A program made the position numbers and the translations under genes. A stretch of DNA of 64,000 nt from Amoebidium appalachense (lineage: Eukaryota > Ichthyosporea): contig CAVNZM010000006.1 of the NCBI GenBank assembly GCA_963693365.1, forward strand, positions 3,782,001 through 3,846,000. The letters are read 5' to 3'. Below the pieces are notes generated by a model. That model ran no database searches. It worked only from the letters and a program-made list of their open reading frames with translations, and was not told the origin of the DNA. Numbering within the stretch: position 1 is the stretch's first letter; every line of letters starts with the position of its first letter. This document shows, piece by piece, positions 55,975 to 64,000 of the stretch.

Positions 55975-56760
55975 TCGTGTTTGGCGTACGGGCCTACGTG
56001 CATCCAACGGCTGCTTTTGCGGCTCTTGGAATACCGTGGGGTGCTGCCAGGCCACGCAAGTGCACACGTGCATCACCTGGCGGCCCCATGTTTAGTCGGT
56101 CCAAAAGCCATTCACGGGCAGGCGGGGCATCGGCCATAAGTGGTCGGTGTCTGTTCGTTCCGTCACTGGCACCCATTCTCGGCCTGATCGCTTAGGGAAT
56201 GGGCCTACTTTTTTCTGCCTCTTCTCTGTTCCGTTTGACTTAGTTTCTCTCTTTCTATGCCGGCAGCTCGGGTTTTGCGTACGGGCCTACGAGGATCCAA
56301 TGGCTGCTTTTGTGGCACTTGGAATACCGTGACTGCTTGGGTTTTGTGCTGCCGGGCCATGCACGTGCACACGTGCCTCGCCTGGCGGCCTCATGTTCAG
56401 TCGGTTCAAAAAGCAATTCACGGGCAGGCGGGGCAGCGGCCATTAGTGGTCGGTGTCTGTTCGTTCCGTCGCTAGCACCCATACTCGGCCTGATCGCTTA
56501 GGGAATGGGCCTTGTATCTACTTTCTTCTCCTCTTTCTCTGCTCCGTTTGAAACTGGTTTCTCTTTCCCGTCTCTGGTTTCTTTGTCGGCAGCTCGGGTT
56601 TTGCGTACGGGCCTACGAGCATCCCATGGCTGCTTTTGCGGCACTTGGAATACCGTGGCTGCTTGGGTTTGCTGCCAGGCCACGCACGTGCAAACGTGCT
56701 TCACCTGGCGGCCCCATGTTCAGTCGGTCCAAAAAGCAATTCACGGGCAGGCGGGTGCGC
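55975..56760. repeat. Three tandem copies of a 295-330 bp host repeat
   Basis: Units begin with GCGTACGGGCCTACG at about 55985, 56275 and 56602 and share GGCGGCCCCATGTT, CAATTCACGGGCAGGCGG and TCGGCCTGATCGCTTAGG. The copies differ by small indels and substitutions. The CCGGCAG|CTCGGG-like joints look like splice acceptors, so this may be a duplicated exon. Confidence 0.8.
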
Positions 56761-56785
56761 GAAACAGACGTCGGTGGCTGACCCT

Positions 56786-56786
<1 letters not shown>

Positions 56787-56828
<42 letters not shown>

Positions 56829-56842
56829 TTCCCCCCCCCTCC
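56787..56842. repeat. Poly-C tract
   Basis: Nearly pure C run of about 40-55 bp after the third tandem unit. Confidence 0.9.
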
Positions 56843-57238
56843 CCAATAGGCACAGTCACGTGGGGCAGGTGTCGTGTGGAGGCCGCGGTGCTGCCTCTCC
56901 GGGACACCCACGCCAACACAATTACGACTAAATGCCTGGCACATGGCGCCGACTTCTGTTGTGAGTGCTCGACACTGGCAGGTTGCATGGCATGTCTGCA
57001 TTGCGGTGTGCCGGGCAACTAAAACGAAGTGCTTGCAACGTGTCGCATCCGATCAACTACCGCTTTAAAGGTCACGGGAACACATGCAGCCACCAACACA
57101 GAAAATGACTGATGCTATATAGTGGCAGAAGTTTTTCACCTTTCCCCCCAAAATTTGGCTTCTCTTCTCAATGTGATGTTGATGGTGCCAAATGTTCTTG
57201 TTTGGCCGACCCATGCACCCCACAAGGAGAGGTATTAG

Positions 57239-57405
57239 TCTATGACGCAGTGGTAGCAGTGGGGTCGCCAGCAGCCGGTATCAAGATATGAATATCTATC
57301 AATATTCATGAATGTGTATGAAGAAATGAGATATGATGAGAATTCATCTACAGAATATATGTGAATACATATGAATATTGGTCTATGACGCAGTGGTAGC
57401 AGTTG
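57239..57405. repeat. Short direct repeat, 144 bp apart
   Basis: GTCTATGACGCAGTGGTAGC occurs near 57239 and again near 57383 in AT-rich host sequence. Confidence 0.7.
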
Positions 57406-57699
57406 CACAGTTGGCGGCTGTTTGCAAGCCCCCGTTCTGACAGGTGGTTTTATATTGGCGATGATGGCAAGGTTTCCCTCCTCCAAATGATGATGCCGAG
57501 AAAACGAAATAACGGGGAAGTTGTTTTAAGGACATGTGCAAGTCTTCGTGTATACTGCACATGCCCGGCATGAACACATCCACACACACACACGCTCACG
57601 AACGCACATGCACACACACTGCACATACAAGCACATGAACACAACAAGTGCGAGCGTGCACGAGTTAAACATACAGGTTATATACACCTCGTAGGCAAC

Positions 57700-57856
57700 T
57701 TTAGCATGCACCCAGAAACCCCTTGTTTTACGAGAAGAGACCTCCCTGTCCCCCCCTCCCCTCTCCCCCCCCCAGTTTTTTTTCAATTCAAGGAATCCCT
57801 TGCAAGTGTGATTGTTTTATTTGTGTTTGTGTTTTGGCGGCAGGAAACCAGGGGGG

Positions 57857-57890
<34 letters not shown>

Positions 57891-58517
57891 GGAACGGAAG
57901 GGAGCAGTACACGATATTAGTCTCCATGGATATGTGCCCACTGGCTTACGTAGCGCTACCTTTCGTAAAAACGTAAGTGGCCGGGCATTACTACGCCACG
58001 GGACCTGCCATCAATACACAATCCTTTGAGACACACACACTCATAAGGGGTTCCTTGAACTTGAAGGGGGGGGGAAATGGGGGAAGGTGGGGAGAGGGGG
58101 GGGGGGAGTGAGGAAAGGGAGAGGGGGGAGGGGGTGGGGTGGGGAGAGGAGGCGAGAGAGAGCGAAAGACCCACCTGCCACATCCCCCCTCCCCCCCCCC
58201 CCCCCCCCCCCCTTTCCCTTCCCCCTGCACTCCATCAGCAGCACCTCTACTTTCTTCTTTATGCCCACCCACCAACTTCTTTTTGATGTACCGCAGTTCG
58301 GAGATTCAAATTTCATGCAGGAAACGATATTGTCGCCCGTGTATGTGACAATGCGACTGGATCCGGATGAGTGCCCTGTGTGTGCGATCACGTTGAGCGT
58401 AAAAATTGGGGAATGTGTGTGCGTAATTAAGCCCCATGTGTGCGTGTACGTGTACGTGTGCATGTGTGTGTTTGTGTGTGTGTGTATGCGCGCGCGCGTG
58501 TGTGTATGTTTGTGTGT

Positions 58518-58560
<43 letters not shown>

Positions 58561-58880
58561 CTCCCCCGGCCTCCCAACAAAAAAAGATCCATGGCCACCC
58601 ACCCAACCCAGCGTTTTCCGAAACTGCGTCTACGGGCCAGGGACGTGGAGGGGAGCCTCCCGTGTGTGTGTGTGTGTGGGTGGGGGGGGGGGGAGGGGGG
58701 AAGGGGGAGAGGGGGAGAAGGGAACGAGGGAAAGAGGACTGAGAGAAATATGTGCATGGCCTGGCATGTATGGTTGTACTGTACTAGATTGACATATTGG
58801 CTGTGGACAATTGTATGGTCGAAGGGTTGGTGTGATTGTGCAGAAAAGAAGTTTGTCCCCCTTCGTCTCCGAAGGAGTAG

Positions 58881-58916
<36 letters not shown>

Positions 58917-58946
58917 CCCCTTGGTGGGATGGGTGGTGGTGGATTG

Positions 58947-58977
<31 letters not shown>

Positions 58978-59286
58978 GGGTGGGGGGGGGGGGGGGGGGG
59001 GGGGGGGGGGATTGTGCAGCCGGATTTGTGGATTGGTATTGGTGTCACGGTGATTTTCTTATTCTTTTCAAAAGCCACAGTATCGGGGTGGGGGGGGGGG
59101 GGGAGGGGGGGGGGGGAGGGATGGGAAGGCAGGGGGAAAGACTGAGAGAGGGTATCCGCCGGGAGGTGGCAGAGAAACACGATTGCGGGCAAAAGAACAA
59201 AACACTCGACAAATAGGGTTTGCAGTAAGTGGAGAGATTGGCACCAGATGTTGGGCGGGTATTGTGAATGCGTGTATGTGGGCCTA

Positions 59287-59324
<38 letters not shown>

Positions 59325-59363
59325 CTCTCTATCTCTCTCCCTCCCTCTCTCTCTGTGTGTGTG

Positions 59364-59405
<42 letters not shown>

Positions 59406-59594
59406 GTGTGAGTTTGGGGGCGGAGAGTGTGGGGGGTGGGGGGAGGGGGGGACGAGGCCGAAGGGCTTGCAAAAGAAAGATATGATTGAGATATACTTCG
59501 GGGAATTTCAGTTGATTAGTGCTGCTAGTGCAAGTGGGGTCAGAGCAGGGATACATGGCGTGGGTCCTGACGTGATGGGGCTTTGCGGAGGCGG

Positions 59595-59631
<37 letters not shown>

Positions 59632-59870
59632 GGGCAGTAAGGGGTATGTGTTTGGGAAGAGGCAGGGAGGTGTGGAAGGCATGGGGGAGGCGTGAGGGGG
59701 AGAGGGGAGGGGATAAGAGAAAAGCAAATCGCATGTGTTCCTGGTAAGGGGGGGGGGGGGGGGGGGGGAGGAGAGAGAGAGAGAGGGGGGTGAAGGGGGG
59801 GGGGGGGGGGGGGGGGGAGGGAGGGGAGGCGGGGGGAGGAGGACGAGTAGCCACCGAGAAGTTAATAGAA
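57700..59870. repeat. Dense host low-complexity block
   Basis: Poly-G runs (57851-57889, 58985-59010, 59595-59631, 59747-59768, 59795-59817), poly-C runs (58190-58212, 58520-58557), a 30-bp poly-T run (58886-58916) and TG arrays (58951-58968, 59291-59322, 59364-59400). Long Gly-, Pro- or Cys-rich frames here are repeat artefacts. Confidence 0.9.
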
Positions 59871-59879
59871 GTATATTTT

Positions 59880-60938
59880 TTATTTCTTTGTTGCTGCCTG
59901 CAAAACACCCTTCACCTCCCGCCACTCCCTTACCACCCACTCCTTCCAGCCCGCCAAATACTCTGGTCCATACGTCACATACACCCACCCACATAACACA
60001 CCCCCAAGGTGTGCAGCGTGGTCTAAACCCTTCACACCAGCAAGCAACCCGACAAGATCTACAGCAATTAGTGCTTGAAGGAACTCCCGCGCAGTCGCGC
60101 TAATGAAAAACATGAGAAGCAGTTTGTCATCTGGATGCATGAAACAGTATGTGGCCAACAAACCAGTAATGCATCCACTAGCCCCAAGAGATCCTGCAGG
60201 GCTACCACGCAAGAACTTATTCCAAAGACTTACATAGTTGGCAAGCACACCAGAAGACAGGAAAAGAGCAACGAATCTTTCCCTCCCAATGTCGGAGTAG
60301 ACCTGTGGACCAAACGTATACAATGCAAACATGTTTGCAGCGAGATGCAGTGGCCCTATGTGGCTAAAGCAGGCACCCAAAAGCATCGGCCCCCCATCAT
60401 TCTTTGTCTGTGTTAGGAAAAACCTTTCGAGCAACCTCTGCACACGCACGCTCCGCACCCTCCACAACAGAAAAACAGGAATGTTCATAGCCATCAAAAT
60501 AAAAACCGTCTGCTTTTCTTGCGATAGATTCATCCATTGTTTTTTCAACCCACCGAGAGAGAGGTCATACTGCCACTGATCCACGGGTGTTGCATGCTCT
60601 CTCTGCCTCTTTTCAGAGTCGAAACCCCGTCTACCTCCAGGCTTTAGAACCGACCAGATTCGCGGCAAAAGGCTCCCTTGCCGTTGCTCACGGATTTCTT
60701 TTGGAGGGGGTTCATTCAAAAGCGCACAGCTCCATACGGCAGGAATAAAAAGTCCGGCGAAGAGGGTCGGCCTTATCATGTTTGGAAAACGTGTGGGAGG
60801 GGTAGGGAGGGGCGTATATGGTGGTGCTACGGGTGAAAATGTTCTTAGGTGAGGAGAGCATAGAGTGTTTGATTTGAAGAGCGCAGCGCCCCTTCTAAAA
60901 CAACCCAGGCCGGAAAGCATCTTCGTACGTACAGGCAC
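59880..60938 (-). CDS. PARL-type mitochondrial rhomboid protease (host gene)
   Basis: 352 residues, uninterrupted by introns. N-terminal 60 residues are Arg/Ser/Pro-rich, as a mitochondrial targeting sequence. Rhomboid core: SHIGPLHLAANMFALYTFG (the HxxxN region), GSLGASGCITGLLATY with the catalytic Ser (about residue 254), and LDHAAHLGGVLCGW with the catalytic His (about residue 310). The layout with an extra N-terminal membrane helix (FILMAMNIPVFLLW) matches the PARL/Pcp1 group, which cleaves inner-membrane substrates. It confirms that this flank is nuclear chromosome. The 3' end runs into the low-complexity block. Confidence 0.9.
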   Translation of the reverse strand: MPVRTKMLSGLGCFRRGAALFKSNTLCSPHLRTFSPVAPPYTPLPTPPTRFPNMIRPTLFAGLFIPAVWSCALLNEPPPKEIREQRQGSLLPRIWSVLKPGGRRGFDSEKRQREHATPVDQWQYDLSLGGLKKQWMNLSQEKQTVFILMAMNIPVFLLWRVRSVRVQRLLERFFLTQTKNDGGPMLLGACFSHIGPLHLAANMFALYTFGPQVYSDIGRERFVALFLSSGVLANYVSLWNKFLRGSPAGSLGASGCITGLLATYCFMHPDDKLLLMFFISATAREFLQALIAVDLVGLLAGVKGLDHAAHLGGVLCGWVYVTYGPEYLAGWKEWVVREWREVKGVLQAATKK

Positions 60939-62341
60939 TTGTCATGTGAGAGACACGCAACCTAGTCGAAAAAATACCTCTACTAGTTCTCGGGGTCCAG
61001 CTGTACAGTGCAAGAAAGGTACCACCCATATGCTCCTATTAGTCATTGTTTAATGTAAGTGAGAGGGTCCGTACACTTTATATTTGGGATTGGGGTCGGG
61101 GGGTTAGTATTTCTTGCAACCTTAGGGGGCAGTTTCATCAGGCATGTGTTGACAACGTGACAGCTCAGTGCTTGCAAACTGACAGGCTGAGCTCGAGGTG
61201 GCCCTTTGGGGAGTCGATTGCGCAAACACGCATCGCAGCTCTGGCTGTACATGCGCACGTGCACAGGTGCGGGTGCCGCAGCTAGGCCCGCAGCCCGCCT
61301 TGATTGACTCCGGCAACTGACCGCAACAAAAAAATACATAAACATGTTAAGTTCAAAGATGTGGTGTACATTAAAGCCATAAAATCGTGTTCAAGTATAC
61401 CATGTTGACCGTATGCACAACAAAAGAAAACAGCAGAGGCCTATTGTAATTTGGCCGGCCCCTGTCCTTGCTTAGATCTCCGATCTGTGCATGCCTGAGT
61501 TTTTTAGGATCACACTGGTATGCACAAGTATGGAAATGGGCACAGTAGATTGGTCAGATTTAGCATTGGAACGCTCGGTATTTCGCTTCTACATGACAGG
61601 CAATTGCCAAATACTGCAGGATTGTGACATGCGTCTATATGTGGAGAGTTCTGCAATACGTGAATAGGTTATAAGAAAAGTACACCATGTTGAAAAATAC
61701 CAAAAAATCATCTGATGTACATGTACGCTCGGCCAAAGCGGCAGCGAGGGCGAGGGCCTGAGGCCTCACTTACCGGCCCCCAATTGGATTAAGATCAGGC
61801 GCTCCTTAGACAGGAATGCAGAGTGGCATCGCTCAGGAATTCAATGTTTGTCGGACTCAGGCATAGCCAGAGCCTCAGCCACCTGATGAGTCAGGTATGA
61901 CCACCGTATGTACGCTTTTTTTGGAAGAACGCTCATATTCTTGCATAGTAATATTTTCTGAAGTAAAAGCTGACTATTAGGCTCTCTATGCTTATCCCAG
62001 TGCTGACCTATGCCAAGTTCGTGCCTATGAACCACAAACACATCCGTATGAAGGCCCCAACATAACGTTTCCTTGGCCTGCCTGCTATGTATAGGTTAAC
62101 ACTAGCAAGTGTGGCAGGATGAAAGAACTTCACGGAATACTATTGCCATAGGTCAGGTGACCATCAGCTCACTTGTGCATGCTACACTCAGCGCGAAGAG
62201 CTGGAGTCCTACTCAAGGGCCTTCGTTCTAGATATTTAAAACACATTTACCACTTTTTTTTTATTGTCCACCTCAGAGTAGTGACCAAACATGACACGGA
62301 TATGTTGTTGATGAGTTTACACCGAGACAACTCAAGCAGCC
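60939..62341. other. Host intergenic DNA, no gene seen
   Basis: AT-balanced unique sequence with short open frames only. Nothing recognisable. Confidence 0.5.
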
Positions 62342-62771
62342 ATGGCTTGGTTCGGTGGGCGGGGGTACAAGAGGAAGTTCTCCCTTTTACTTCATCTCTA
62401 CGTTGCTCTTTCTTTCAGCTTACAGGTTTACGCAAAAAGTCAATGTCTAGGCCAGGCACGCTGGACAGGTAGCATATGCGAGGCGAATGGAGAAAGCGCA
62501 GCAAAATGTGCCGAGAAATCCACCCTGTGCACATGGGACCAGGGCCCTTCAGGGGTGCATTACTGCGCCGCGGTACACTGCACAGATTTGAAAACAAAAG
62601 ATCTGTGCAACCAGTTGCTAGGATGTGGTTGGTTTGTAGATACGACCAACCAGGAAGGGTTTGGTGACGTGGTGGATACGAACACAAATGAAACCGCAGG
62701 AGATGTGGTGACTGAGGGCGGACTCAAAACACTGAAACTGGTGAAGAGAAAGGATATATTCAACTATACAG
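62342..62771 (+). CDS. Secreted Cys-rich host protein, first exon (partial)
   Basis: From ATG 62342 the frame gives a signal-peptide-like N terminus (LLLHLYVALSFSLQVYAKS), then a Cys-rich region with evenly spaced Cys (SICEANGESAAKCAEKSTLC, HCTDLKTKDLCNQLLGCGW), about 143 residues in all. The frame ends at ACAGGTGGGT, a good splice donor, just before a long TG microsatellite, so the rest lies in later exons that I cannot identify. Family not recognised. Confidence 0.5.
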
Positions 62772-62808
62772 GTGGGTAGATATGTGCGGGACGGTGTGGT
62801 TGTCTGTG

Positions 62809-62844
62809 TCTGTGTGTGTGTGTGTGTGTGTGTGCTCGCGCGCG

Positions 62845-62899
<55 letters not shown>

Positions 62900-62927
62900 G
62901 GGGTCTCTCTCTCTCTCTCTCTCTCTC

Positions 62928-62962
<35 letters not shown>

Positions 62963-63060
62963 TGTGTGTGCGCGTGTGTGTGTGTGTGCGTGTGTGTGGC
63001 GTGTGTACATGTTGTGTGTGTGTACATGTGTATTGTGTGTGTCTGTGTGTGACTGTATGG
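62809..63060. repeat. (TG)n microsatellite with CT block
   Basis: TG arrays interrupted by (CT)n near 62905-62927. Probably intronic. Confidence 0.95.
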
Positions 63061-63489
63061 GTATGTACACAAGAGTGCTTGTGGTTGACAACGTGTGCAG
63101 CTATCATGGCAAAACGGGCCCCTTGTGTGTGGCACAACATATTCATATCTGTATACCCGAACCCGCCGACATCCTGCCACAGTACGCAGCAATGTTTACA
63201 TACCATGCGCACCAGGTTACGTTTTCTGGCGCACACACACTGCACTCTTTATGGTTCTATCCTCTGTAAGCCCAATCAGGCACCTGTTCACTGCCCACAA
63301 TTCTCCTTTCCTGCTTGAACCTGCAGGGACTCAAACACTCATCAGTGCACGTCTATGTGCACAAACACACGTGCGCCAGGAAATGCACACGCTCACAAGC
63401 AGGCCTGGGTGTGTGTGGCCAAGCAGACATGCACGGGCACACTCACAAACGCACCCATGCACACACACAGGCATTAAAAAAATATCCCA

Positions 63490-63676
63490 ACGCACAAATG
63501 CACACGCACGCGCACGCGCACACACACGCACACCCACACACACACACACCCACACACACACACACACACACGTCCACCAATTAACACTTACACTCACACA
63601 CACACTCACTCACACTGACATCCACTGACACGGACACATGAGCACACAGACACACACGACACATGTGACAGACACA

Positions 63677-63735
<59 letters not shown>
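63490..63735. repeat. (CA)n microsatellite
   Basis: CA arrays with short interruptions. No gene. Confidence 0.95.
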
Positions 63736-63822
63736 GCGTGCACCGTGTGCACACACAGCACAAGCGCGCGCACGTACAGACACTGCCCCATTTCCATAAT
63801 CTACTCACTGTACACAATGTTT

Positions 63823-63845
63823 ACCCCCCCCCCCCCCCCCCCCCC
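63823..63845. repeat. Poly-C tract
   Basis: C run of about 22 bp. Confidence 0.9.
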
Positions 63846-64000
63846 GCCCGTGCTACACACACCGTTTTTGATTTTTCTTCTTTTAGAAATTTTTCCTTTT
63901 GTTCTGTTGCCAAACCAATTGTGATTCTTTTTTCTATTCTGTTCTTTCCTCAACCCACTTAACCCATCTCCACAACTCTCACGAAGCTTTGACACACACA

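Overview
The window is a piece of a unicellular eukaryote genome (a protist or alga; I cannot name the species) carrying one large inserted viral element. Both flanks (1-2847 and about 55064-64000) are typical nuclear DNA: long (CA)n/(TG)n microsatellites, poly-C/poly-G runs, tandem repeats, one complete host gene (a PARL-type mitochondrial rhomboid protease, 59880-60938) and the first exon of a secreted Cys-rich protein (62342-62771).

Between them, about 2848-55063 is a 52.2 kb element bounded by imperfect terminal inverted repeats of about 0.8 kb. It holds a Nucleocytoviricota-type gene set: double jelly-roll major capsid protein (15890-17170), a penton/minor-capsid candidate (10858-12223), VLTF3-like late transcription factor (21958-22944), D5-type SF3 primase-helicase cut by a 500-N assembly gap (23727-25041), Erv1/Alr thiol oxidase (19394-19795), YqaJ-type recombinase/exonuclease (32420-33196), HNH nuclease, GIY-YIG-like protein, two Cys-rich proteins with PD-(D/E)XK-like nuclease domains, a patatin phospholipase, a B-lectin membrane protein and many small unknown proteins. 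No DNA polymerase, RNA polymerase subunit, retroviral-type integrase or packaging ATPase was seen (the ATPase could lie in the gap).

The element was later hit by an LTR retrotransposon. At 35334-47173 lies a Ty1/copia tandem array (four 765-bp LTRs, three internal regions) flanked by a perfect 5-bp target duplication CTGTC. It splits one viral gene (47798 down to 47174, continuing 35328 down to 33571), and the reading frame is continuous across the insertion site. Without the array the viral element is about 40.4 kb, the size reported for the mriyaviruses (small polymerase-less relatives of giant viruses), with which its gene content is compatible.

Layout of the element: left TIR; repeat- and CCAAT-rich segment with small genes (3.8-9.1 kb); lectin/membrane/capsid-type genes (9.4-13.2 kb); Zn-finger nuclease, MCP and paralogous gene pairs (14-19.4 kb); Erv1/HNH/VLTF3/D5 block (19.4-25.6 kb); patatin and nuclease-type genes separated by GC-rich dispersed repeats (25.1-33.6 kb); the split coiled-coil gene with the copia array (33.6-47.8 kb); low-complexity proteins and a 134-bp satellite (48-54 kb); right TIR. 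Promoters look nuclear: TATA boxes, CRE-like TGACGTCA/TGCGTCA motifs and CCAAT-box clusters, with AATAAA poly(A) signals that often overlap stop codons. Several genes carry single-base frameshifts at G/C homopolymers, which may be decay or assembly error.
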